Shown: piece by piece, positions 17,206 through 24,697 of the stretch
How the letters are laid out: each line of letters starts with the position of its first letter
Position numbering within the stretch: the first letter of the stretch is position 1
Assembly (NCBI RefSeq): GCF_002086155.1
Contig: NZ_MVHE01000034.1
Span: forward strand, 1 to 55,655
DNA: 55,655 bases
Origin: Mycobacterium angelicum
GTDB lineage: Bacteria; Actinomycetota; Actinomycetes; Mycobacteriales; Mycobacteriaceae
Direction: 5' to 3'
The notes under the pieces: generated by a model
Database searches by the model: none
What the model was told of the DNA's origin: nothing
Seen by the model: the letters and a program-made list of their open reading frames with translations, nothing else
Made by a program: the position numbers and the translations under genes

Positions 17206-18703
17206 CGCTGCCCCCTGGCGAATCCCGTCGTTGGTTGCGAGCTCGGCCACGGACTTCCATCAGTCCGATCCGGCGGGTTTCCATGCCTCGGAGAGCCGCG
17301 GAGTTCACGAGCGTGCGGTCGCCGAGGCTGGTGAGGCCGGCACGGTCAAAATCCCACACCACCAGATCATCGTCATCGGTGGAGTTGAAGCCGAAACCAT
17401 GTTGGTGTGCAGTACTTTTCAGACGCTGTTCACGTGTCCAGGTGGCGCGATGTTCGCGTAGCGCGGTCATCGTCGTGGAGTAGCGGCGGGATTTGCTGGT
17501 GATGTGGCCCCGGTAGCCCAAGGTGTGCAGCCACCGGCCGACACCGGCCATTCCCCTATCGGCGAGTTGGCTGATGGTGGTCAGGATCGCCCGGACGTGA
17601 TCGGACACATCCAGGTCGGCAATGGCTTCGGTGGAGATGCGTCGCGCGCTGATCCCGACGTCAGCTAGGGATTTGGTGACGTATTTCGCGAGGTAGCGAG
17701 CTACGCGGCGGCCTGGCAGCACCCGGCCGTGTGGTGAATCCTCCTGCACAGCAAGGCTGTCCGTGCCAGCGTGCCGGTTCTCGATGGGCTGGGTGTCGAC
17801 TTGTGTGCCGAACCTGATGACGCGTGTCGCGGTATCTGAGGATGAATCGGTGACCGTCACGGCCACGGTTCGAGCCGCCTGTTGGATGATGGTGGCCATT
17901 TCGATGGCCGTGAGGGGCGCTTGCCACTCCTGACCACCGCAGTTATCGCTGTCGTGCGGGTCGAGGCGGATCAGGGCATGAATATGCGGGACGAGCCGGG
18001 CTTGCAGCTCGACGACTTTGATGAAGCTGACCCGCACCGCATCCGGGTCGGCACCCGAGGCGCGTAGCTGGCGGCGCAGCGTGCGTCGCAGGGTGATGGT
18101 GAAGCGTCGCCACAGTTCGGGCATGTTCCAGGTGAACAGCACATGCCCGGTGTAGTCGTAACACTCCGCACAGATCGGCTGTCCCACGTGGACGTCACCT
18201 TCTCCGTGGGTTGTGCTGCACCACAGTGGTTTTCCATGAGGGCAGCGGCGGCAGCCGCCAGTCCCTTGGTGGTCGCGGCACACCCGGAGCCGATTGTCGC
18301 CTGCACGTGAGGTGGCGTGGACCGGCCCGTAGCTGGGCGCGGTCAGAGTGACGAACACCTGCGGGCGATCCGCCACTTCTTCGGGGATGCCGTGGTGCCC
18401 GCCCGCGATGCCAGCGTGCACGAGTTGCCACGTGTCGCGCGCGTACAGGTCTGAGCACGACGGGCAGATCTGGGCGCGGCGGTTATTGCACCGTGTCCAC
18501 ACCACCCGATCGCGGCCGAACTCGTCTGTACCCGTGAGTTGAATGGGGTGGGCGCAGAAGCCAACGGATTCCGCGCGCCGCCACCACGATTCGAATCCCA
18601 TTGAGGACGCGCGGCGCACCATCTGCTCCACCACGTTGGCGGCGTCGACGGTGTCAGGAACCCCGGGCAGGGCGAGGTGCGTCGGTGTCTCGGCGCTACT
18701 CAC
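17198..18703 (-). CDS. replication initiator protein, RepSA-like (rolling-circle type)
   Basis: This 501-residue protein resembles the RepSA initiators of actinomycete elements such as pSAM2. Visible elements are an N-terminal Cys pair (CPSC near 80-83), further Cys-rich segments (CRDHQGTGGCRRCPHG and CAECYDY) that could bind zinc, a VFVTLTAPSYGPVH strand, the HUH-like PHIHAL (His240 and His242) and a YLAKYVTKS helix with candidate nicking tyrosines (337 and 341). RepSA proteins nick the double-strand origin to replicate the excised circle. I chose the GTG at 18703, with GAGGG upstream and an 8 bp overlap with the translocase gene; longer ORF versions run into that gene. Confidence 0.85.
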   Translation of the reverse strand: MSSAETPTHLALPGVPDTVDAANVVEQMVRRASSMGFESWWRRAESVGFCAHPIQLTGTDEFGRDRVVWTRCNNRRAQICPSCSDLYARDTWQLVHAGIAGGHHGIPEEVADRPQVFVTLTAPSYGPVHATSRAGDNRLRVCRDHQGTGGCRRCPHGKPLWCSTTHGEGDVHVGQPICAECYDYTGHVLFTWNMPELWRRFTITLRRTLRRQLRASGADPDAVRVSFIKVVELQARLVPHIHALIRLDPHDSDNCGGQEWQAPLTAIEMATIIQQAARTVAVTVTDSSSDTATRVIRFGTQVDTQPIENRHAGTDSLAVQEDSPHGRVLPGRRVARYLAKYVTKSLADVGISARRISTEAIADLDVSDHVRAILTTISQLADRGMAGVGRWLHTLGYRGHITSKSRRYSTTMTALREHRATWTREQRLKSTAHQHGFGFNSTDDDDLVVWDFDRAGLTSLGDRTLVNSAALRGMETRRIGLMEVRGRARNQRRDSPGGSDG

Positions 18704-20141
18704 GGCCGCCCTCACCCGATGCCTGGCCACTGTCATCCTTTCTCGGCTGCCTGTTGGGGCTTGGCCGGCCGGTAGGCCGGCGGAACCGGGTGGCGAGGTT
18801 GATGATGTCGCGATCGGTGACATGGAACGCCCGCACCCGTACTGGTTGGGCGCTGCCGTCGATGAGCACATAGCCGACACCGGGGCTGGCGTCAGCGATG
18901 CGGTCGCATTCCGCACCGGCGTCGCGTGCACCTTGGCCCAGGACCATGGTGGTTTGGCTGGCTTCGGTCAGACGCAGCCCGATGCGGACGGTGAACAGTT
19001 GCCGCACGGGCAGGGTGTCTTTGGCTGGGTCTTGCACCGCGGCAACCACGCTGATTCCGACCGCTCGCCCCTGGGAGAGCAGCAGGGCGAGGAGTTGTTC
19101 GATCTCGGTGCGGCTTTTGCGGTCGGTGACGTAGCTTGTGAGCGCGGCGATCTCATCGATAACCACCACGAACAGCGGTTCGGATGGGGTGGGGGTGTGC
19201 AGTCGGGTGTGGCCGCGCAGCCGTTTCGCCCGCGCGTGCATCACCTCCACCAGTTGGCGCAACAGGTGCACGGTGGTGTCGGTGGCATCGTGGGTGAACA
19301 CGGTGAACATGGGTGCGCCGGCGCCCAGTTCCATGCCGCCTTTGGGGTCGATGACACACAGCCGTACGAGGCCGGTTTTCACGGTGGGGGCGATCCCGGC
19401 GATCAGTGACCACAACACACTGCCTTTGCCGGCCCCGGTGGCCCCGGCGATCAACACATGGTGGCCCAGCAGGGGCACATGCCACCAGTGGCGGTTTTCG
19501 GTGATCCCGACCCGCACCGCCCGTAAATCCACTGCGGTTGTCGATGTGGGCATGGGTAGGTCGACGGGGTCAGCCAGCACGTCGCCGCGCATGAGGGTGA
19601 TGCGCAGCTCTGCGGGCGCGGTCGAGACGATGGTGATCCGCTCGGCGCGCCAAGCCGCGGCCAGCGCGTCGGCTTGTTTGTGCCAGTCAGTCAGGGATTG
19701 GCCGGTTACGATGCGCAGCTGCAGTGCATCGGTTTTCTTGCCAATCTGTACCGACTGCAGGGTCGGCACGAGGGTGCGTTCACCCAGGCGGGCGGTGAGT
19801 CCGTGCAGGGTGCACACCGATTCCCAGGTGCGGGTGTAGCGAGACCAGGTCAGCCAGCGGTGTCGCACCGGTTCGCTCACCCAGGCGCGAAACGACCGCG
19901 CGTCGAGCCATGCCCACCCCGTATAGGCAGCGCCGCACGCGATGGCAGTGATCAGGCCCGGGCATAGGCCGTGGGTGATGGCGATCGCCAGGCTCGCGAC
20001 GACGGGGATACTGAGCGCGGGGAACAGAATCGACCACCACAGCAAGTATCCTGCGGCCTTGGCCAGGGATAGCATGAGGTCTTCGAACCAATCGTCATGA
20101 GTCGACCCAGAGTTGTTGGTATGCTTATTGTTTGGTGCCAT
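18696..20141 (-). CDS. FtsK/SpoIIIE-type DNA translocase, conjugal transfer protein (TraSA-like)
   Basis: A 481-residue protein with two membrane segments near the N-terminus (about 33-56 and 60-80), then an FtsK/SpoIIIE ATPase: Walker A GATGAGKGS (233-241), IDPKGGMELG and Walker B LFVVVIDEIA (323-331). AICEs and Streptomyces plasmids use one such hexameric pump to move double-stranded DNA between mycelia or cells. The gene overlaps rep by 8 bp and lies 85 bp downstream of the small accessory gene. There is no separate relaxase or type IV secretion gene, which supports this transfer mode. Confidence 0.92.
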   Translation of the reverse strand: MAPNNKHTNNSGSTHDDWFEDLMLSLAKAAGYLLWWSILFPALSIPVVASLAIAITHGLCPGLITAIACGAAYTGWAWLDARSFRAWVSEPVRHRWLTWSRYTRTWESVCTLHGLTARLGERTLVPTLQSVQIGKKTDALQLRIVTGQSLTDWHKQADALAAAWRAERITIVSTAPAELRITLMRGDVLADPVDLPMPTSTTAVDLRAVRVGITENRHWWHVPLLGHHVLIAGATGAGKGSVLWSLIAGIAPTVKTGLVRLCVIDPKGGMELGAGAPMFTVFTHDATDTTVHLLRQLVEVMHARAKRLRGHTRLHTPTPSEPLFVVVIDEIAALTSYVTDRKSRTEIEQLLALLLSQGRAVGISVVAAVQDPAKDTLPVRQLFTVRIGLRLTEASQTTMVLGQGARDAGAECDRIADASPGVGYVLIDGSAQPVRVRAFHVTDRDIINLATRFRRPTGRPSPNRQPRKDDSGQASGEGGRE

Positions 20142-20226
20142 GGCAGGTGCCTTTCATGGGTGATTTGGCCGCTAGCAGACCCGTGCTGGGGCGCGACCGT
20201 CCGGGCGCCAAGCCCCAACGCTCGGA

Positions 20227-20568
20227 TTATTTCTGCTGGCGGGCCTGGTCGCTGGGCGCAGCAGCGGGGGCGGTGGGGGTGATGGCATCAGCGCGGAAGG
20301 CCACACCGTTGCGGTCACCTTGAGCCCACGGAATGGCTACCAGTCCTGACACCGACACCTGCTGTGTCACACCAATTTTCGGGTCACCGGCTACGGTCAC
20401 ATTGAGTACTTCGCCGCCGGTGTCATCCAACGCCAGCAGCTGGGCGGCGTATAGCGGCACTCCCGTCGCGGTGTCGACTTTCGGGCTGCCGGTCTCGAAA
20501 TTCAGCCGCGGCTCGGCCGCCCTGGTAACAATGAACCGCGTCCCCGATGTATCAATTCTCAAACGCAT
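20227..20568 (-). CDS. small accessory protein of the transfer operon
   Basis: This 113-residue soluble beta-rich protein starts MRLRIDTSGTRF and ends in an Ala/Pro/Gln tail. Similar small proteins are commonly encoded just upstream of the FtsK-like gene in AICEs; their function is unknown. The ATG at 20568 is preceded by AGGAC and fits better than the 63-residue upstream extension, which would enter the control region. It is the first gene of the leftward run accessory-tra-rep-65 aa-int. Confidence 0.75.
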   Translation of the reverse strand: MRLRIDTSGTRFIVTRAAEPRLNFETGSPKVDTATGVPLYAAQLLALDDTGGEVLNVTVAGDPKIGVTQQVSVSGLVAIPWAQGDRNGVAFRADAITPTAPAAAPSDQARQQK

Positions 20569-20857
20569 TGTCCTGCTGTTCCTTTCGTGATCTGAATGCG
20601 CCCGGTGAGGCGCTGGAATCAGTTCACGTGGACACCGCGGACATTGCGAGCGACGTTTGCAGGCGTTGCCGACACGACCCCAGACATTTCGGCACACGAC
20701 AGGGACATCGCTGCCGACATCACAGACATCACCGCTGCGGGGACGCGCCAGTCCCATGGCAAACTAAGAACCACGCGCTAGTGATGCACAGGATCGACAC
20801 CGAAGGACATGTGCCGAGACGATGGATGATCAGGACGGTTGCACCGACACCGCAATG
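20569..20857. promoter_or_regulatory. divergent control region between the tra/rep/int operon and the XRE-PLD gene
   Basis: About 250-290 bp separate the two divergent starts. The word GACAT recurs at 20640, 20683, 20704, 20716 and 20725, three of them as GACATC. Promoters for both arms should be here, and the XRE-domain protein is the obvious candidate to bind. No clear -35/-10 pair could be fixed. Confidence 0.45.
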
Positions 20858-21622
20858 ATCCCCAACGATCGCCTCACGCAACGGCTCCACGCCAGGGGGC
20901 TGTCCCATGGGCGGTTCGCCACTGCGGTGGGCGTGGATGTCAAAACGGTGCGCCGGTGGCTAGCCAACACCGACTACAACGTCCGCGACGATAACGCACG
21001 TCGCGCCGCCGACGTGCTCGGCTGCACCCCGCACGACCTGTGGCCCAACCAGTTCCAACCCTTTACCGCACGCGCGCTGGCGACAAACCCGGGCGTGCCA
21101 TTCACCGCGACGCTGTACGCCAGCCGCACGCAGTTACCGATCACCGCGTGGCAGCAGCATTTCGCCGGCGCCACCACAGGTGTCGACATCCTCGTCTTGG
21201 CGGCCACGTTCCTGTTCGACACGCTCGACGGATTTCTCGACACCCTGCTCGACGCCGCCGCCCGTGGTGTTCAGGTCCGATTCCTCATCGGTGACCCCGA
21301 CGGCGCCACCACGATCCTGCGCGGTGAGGAAGAAGGCATCGGTGAAGCCGTCATCGCACGCTGCCGCACCTCCGTCGAACTACTCACCCCGCACGCCGGC
21401 ACACCGGGGCTGCACATCCGCACCCACGACACCACGCTGTACACGTCAACCTTCCGGGTCGACGACACCATGATCGTCAACTTCCACATCTACGGCTCAC
21501 CGGGACGCAACAATCCCGTGCTCGTGCTGTCCCGCCACCACGACCCCAGACTCTGGGCCACCCTCGAACAAGCATTTGCCCGTGTCTGGGACCACGCCAC
21601 CCCACTGCCCGCGAAAGGCTGA
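20858..21622 (+). CDS. XRE-type regulator fused to a PLD-like domain
   Basis: The N-terminal ~65 residues form a helix-turn-helix (LTQRLHARGLSHGRFATAVG, then VKTVRRWL). The C-terminal ~165 residues match the phospholipase D-like fold seen in other XRE-PLD proteins of mobile elements (strands VDILVLAATFLFD and VQVRFLIGDPDG). Canonical HxK catalytic motifs are not evident; LHIRTHD and FRVDDTMIVNFHIYG are the nearest, so the domain may bind rather than cleave. I chose the ATG at 20858 (MIPNDRLTQRL); an upstream ATG at 20822 would add 12 residues. The Nudix gene follows after 6 bp. Confidence 0.75.
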   Translation: MPNDRLTQRLHARGLSHGRFATAVGVDVKTVRRWLANTDYNVRDDNARRAADVLGCTPHDLWPNQFQPFTARALATNPGVPFTATLYASRTQLPITAWQQHFAGATTGVDILVLAATFLFDTLDGFLDTLLDAAARGVQVRFLIGDPDGATTILRGEEEGIGEAVIARCRTSVELLTPHAGTPGLHIRTHDTTLYTSTFRVDDTMIVNFHIYGSPGRNNPVLVLSRHHDPRLWATLEQAFARVWDHATPLPAKG

Positions 21623-21628
21623 CCCCCA

Positions 21629-22096
21629 ATGCGCACCGACTACTACAACGACCCCGACGCTCCCCAGCCCAATAGTGTGGTCCCGTCCGCCTCGGCCATC
21701 GTCACCGACGAACAAGGCCGCATTCTGTTGGTCAAACGCCGCGACAACACCTTGTGGGCGTTACCCGGTGGCGGGCACGACATCGGGGAAACCATCGCAG
21801 GCACCGCCGTGCGCGAAGTCAAAGAAGAAACCGGTCTCGACGTCGAAGTCACCGCCCTGGTTGGCGTCTACACCAACCCCCATCACGTCGTGGCGTTCAC
21901 CGACGGCGAAGTCCGCCAACAGTTCTCCCTGTGCTTCACCACCACCCTGCTCGGCGGTGAGCTGGCCATCGACCACGAAAGCACCGACATCGCCTGGGCC
22001 CACCCCGACGACATCACCACCCTGGATATGCACCCGTCGATGCGACTGCGCATCGACCACTACCTACAGCACCGCGACAGTCCCTATCTCGGCTGA
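21629..22096 (+). CDS. Nudix hydrolase, Pif-like
   Basis: This 155-residue protein has a complete Nudix box: Gly48, Glu54, then REVKEETGL at 62-70, matching Gx5Ex7REUxEExGU. Nudix enzymes cleave nucleoside diphosphates linked to another group. In the Streptomyces element pSAM2, the Nudix protein Pif (plasmid immunity factor) prevents redundant transfer into cells already carrying the element. The gene lies 6 bp after the XRE-PLD gene, so the two are co-transcribed. A Pif-like exclusion role is inferred from element type and fold; a nucleotide-pool role cannot be ruled out. Confidence 0.88.
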   Translation: MRTDYYNDPDAPQPNSVVPSASAIVTDEQGRILLVKRRDNTLWALPGGGHDIGETIAGTAVREVKEETGLDVEVTALVGVYTNPHHVVAFTDGEVRQQFSLCFTTTLLGGELAIDHESTDIAWAHPDDITTLDMHPSMRLRIDHYLQHRDSPYLG

Positions 22097-22106
22097 CCCA
22101 TGTCGG

Positions 22107-22688
22107 TTAGAGCCAGTTTCGCACTCGCCGGACCGCGGCTAATAGCTCTTCACGCCCCGCGTCGACCGCGCGATGCACCGGATCGTCAGGCCCATAGCGA
22201 GCCAACACCTCGCTTAGTCGATCATCAGCCGACACCGGCGACCCGTCCGGCCCGGTCGTCAAATCACAAAACGTCAACGCATCCAAAACGTCGCTGGGCG
22301 GATCACCGAACTCCGACAACCCCTGCAGACCGCGCTCGGAAGCCTCCAAATGTGCCCCGCTATGAAACGCCACCAACGACGCAACTAGCTCCCCAAAGCC
22401 GGCCGACCGGGCAAACTCCGCGCCGTCAAGCGGATGAAAACCCGTCCGGCGCGCCGACGGCGCGTAGCCGATATCGTGTAACCACGACGCCGCCACCAAA
22501 CAATCAGCAGTCGCTGCATCGAAATGCCGACCAACCTGCTGCGCTGCTTTCACGACCCCCCGCACATGCGCCAACCGCTGAGGCTGCCCCGCCAGTCGCG
22601 CCTCGGCCTCCCGCTGCGCACGCTGCGCCAGAACCTCGCTCACACTCGCCAGCCTACGAGTCGCATCGTCGCGGGGCAGATCCCACAT
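22107..22688 (-). CDS. HD-domain phosphohydrolase
   Basis: This 193-residue protein has HD-superfamily metal ligands: His41, the His71-Asp72 pair in WLHDIG, a further His in AFHSGAH, and Asp142 in FCDLTTG. HD enzymes hydrolyse phosphate esters of nucleotides or cyclic nucleotides. It is convergent with the Nudix gene, 10 bp apart. XRE-PLD, Nudix and HD genes travel together in actinobacterial elements as I recall, so they may act in one process. Confidence 0.82.
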   Translation of the reverse strand: MWDLPRDDATRRLASVSEVLAQRAQREAEARLAGQPQRLAHVRGVVKAAQQVGRHFDAATADCLVAASWLHDIGYAPSARRTGFHPLDGAEFARSAGFGELVASLVAFHSGAHLEASERGLQGLSEFGDPPSDVLDALTFCDLTTGPDGSPVSADDRLSEVLARYGPDDPVHRAVDAGREELLAAVRRVRNWL

Positions 22689-23258
22689 CGGATGCTTAGC
22701 GCAGCCCTGACCGCAGAGCCCGCAAAATCCGCCGGCTACCTGCGGGCTTCGCTACGCTCCCTCTGCTTCCGTCCGCTGGCGCTCCCGTCCGCGCCGGTCG
22801 CTACGCTTCGCCCGCCATCCACCACCACACCCGCCTGCCCGCTTCAATCAGCGCCGCATCTCGCTGCTCTCAGCACCTCTGCATCACGACAAGGCGAAGC
22901 TGCCCTCGCAACGCCGCCGCATCGCGCCACCACGGACAGCAGGCGCATCAACACGCATCCACCGCCTCTGACATGCGATGTGAGAACTTTCTTTACTGGT
23001 ATCAAGTCCGAGTGGCTCGGCACGACCTTGCGGCTGACGAAAATGGCTGAGCCCCGACGTAAATTGTGGAAAGCAGGGCTAGGCAAAGCGGTAGCCAGGG
23101 CCGCTGTGGCGGCAATTGCGTCCCGACATCGAAATCAATTTGCAAGTTAGATCAGCAGGGCGGCGCTGTGCACCCGCCGACGCGATGGGGAGTGGCGGCA
23201 GCTCCAGTCGGCGCTATCCGGGCCAGATCTTGGTCCAGGGCGGAGAGTTTATACGTCC
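22689..23258. other. 570 bp non-coding stretch in the element
   Basis: No convincing gene is visible. CGCTACGCT occurs at 22750 and 22800. A 35-codon plus-strand ORF (23044-23151, MAEPRRKLWKAG start, basic) lacks a clear RBS. Base composition is lower in GC from about 22970 on. The double-strand origin or cis-acting transfer locus could be here, but nothing proves it. Confidence 0.4.
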
Positions 23259-24155
23259 TCACGATGCAATCCCGGTTGTGCGGTCGAGGAAGTCGGCGAC
23301 CGCGGCGGTGAATGCGTCATTGTCGTCGCCGGCGACCATATGACCTGTGCCGCTCACATCAACCGTTTCGGCGTGCGCTACCACTTCTAGGAATTCGTCG
23401 ACGTTCTGTTGGGAGACGACGTCTGAAAGTGCTCCACGTACTAGAAGCGTTGGCGCGATGATGCGGCGGGCTCCTTCGACGAGAAATTCGCCCATGGCAT
23501 CGAACTCGTTGTTGCCTGACAGAAGGTCACCCTGAAGAAAATCGAAGTTGGAGCTGATGAAAGCCGGGTCCCAGCGCCAGATCCATCGGCCGTCGCCACG
23601 TTGCCGTAGCACCTTGCGTAGGCCGTCGAGGTCATCGGGCCGCGCACGGCGCGGGTTGTACTCGGCGATCGCGTCGGCAGCATCATCGAGCGTGCCGAAT
23701 CCGTCGGGGTGAGCAGCCATGAATGACACGACGCGACGGGCCCCATGAAATTCAATCCGTGGCGTGATGTCGACCAATACGACAGCCGCCCACAGATCGG
23801 GTGGTGCCAGCAGGTGCGAAGCGAGGACAATCATCCCGCCCAACGATGCGCCTACTACGGCGGGGGGACGGTCGGCACTGACGTGTCCTCGAACCGAGAT
23901 CAGATCGGATACGAACCGTTCTACGTCATACTGTCCGCTTGGGTCCCAGTCGCTGTCGCCGTGGCCCCGTGCATCGTAGGCGACAACGGTGTAGCCGTGG
24001 GCATGAAGTCGGCGCGCTGTGGAGGCCCACGCGTGACGGTTCTGACCGCCGCCGTGGAGAAGCAGTACCACGGGTCGGGGTGAGGCGTGCCGGTAGCAAT
24101 CTGCAGCGAGGGTGACGCCGTCATCGGTGCAGATGCGCTCTCGGGTCAGTGTCAT
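23259..24155 (-). CDS. alpha/beta hydrolase
   Basis: This 298-residue protein has the oxyanion-hole motif LLHGGGQNRHAW, the nucleophile elbow GASLGG, a strand ending in LLVRGALSDVVS (candidate catalytic Asp) and the catalytic His in GTGHMVAGDD. The arrangement suits esterases, lactonases or epoxide-hydrolase relatives. I chose the ATG at 24155 (MTLTRERICTDDG); the longer ORF adds 64 residues read across the intergenic gap. It is the last gene of a leftward cargo operon mmpL-thioesterase-hydrolase, which suggests a lipophilic ester or thioester substrate. Confidence 0.85.
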   Translation of the reverse strand: MTLTRERICTDDGVTLAADCYRHASPRPVVLLLHGGGQNRHAWASTARRLHAHGYTVVAYDARGHGDSDWDPSGQYDVERFVSDLISVRGHVSADRPPAVVGASLGGMIVLASHLLAPPDLWAAVVLVDITPRIEFHGARRVVSFMAAHPDGFGTLDDAADAIAEYNPRRARPDDLDGLRKVLRQRGDGRWIWRWDPAFISSNFDFLQGDLLSGNNEFDAMGEFLVEGARRIIAPTLLVRGALSDVVSQQNVDEFLEVVAHAETVDVSGTGHMVAGDDNDAFTAAVADFLDRTTGIAS

Positions 24156-24210
24156 GGGCTGCGGTTCCCAATCGGCGAGTTGTTGTATGGACAGTCGTGT
24201 ATGACCCTCG

Positions 24211-24657
24211 TCACGGCCCGTTTCTCTTTGTGCTGGCGACTGTAACCGTGCCGTGGGCGGCGCACACCGCCTTGCCGTCATTGGTGATGTCGGCACGCGC
24301 GGCGCCGCTACGGTTGGCCAACGAAATGATGTCGGCCACAGCCACACATAGTCCGCTGGACACTGGCCGCAGCAAGTTCAACTTGAACTCTGTTGTGGCG
24401 AACCAAGAACCGGCGGGGATCACCGGAGAGAACAGCACGCCGAGGCAGTGGTCCACCATGGCGGACAGGCATCCGCCGTGCAGATTGCCGAACGGCGTGA
24501 GCAGGTCTTCCAGGGCATCCATCTCGGCGACCAATCGGCCTGCGACGAGCTGGGTGTGGCGGAAGTTGAGGTAGCTCGCGAGTCCTCCTGCGGTCGTGGC
24601 CGCATTGAGCATCTCTGCGGCGATCCGTTCGTCGACCCGGGCGAATTGCATTTTCAC
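24211..24657 (-). CDS. PaaI-family hotdog thioesterase
   Basis: This 148-residue protein has the hotdog thioesterase signature NLHGGCLSAMVDHCLGV (about 58-74), with the catalytic acidic residue in MVD. It ends in a strand-rich core typical of PaaI proteins, which cleave acyl- or aryl-CoA thioesters. It sits 40 bp after mmpL and 55 bp before the hydrolase gene. Co-location with a lipid-type transporter suggests it releases or edits acyl-CoA linked to the same pathway. Confidence 0.87.
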   Translation of the reverse strand: MKMQFARVDERIAAEMLNAATTAGGLASYLNFRHTQLVAGRLVAEMDALEDLLTPFGNLHGGCLSAMVDHCLGVLFSPVIPAGSWFATTEFKLNLLRPVSSGLCVAVADIISLANRSGAARADITNDGKAVCAAHGTVTVASTKRNGP

Positions 24658-24697
24658 TAACTTACGCAGTTCATCGATGTCGCCGTCGATTTCCGTG

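Noticed and set aside
22524..23150. 208-codon plus-strand frame over the non-coding island
   Set aside because: It overlaps the HD gene antisense and then low-complexity sequence; no domain and no RBS.
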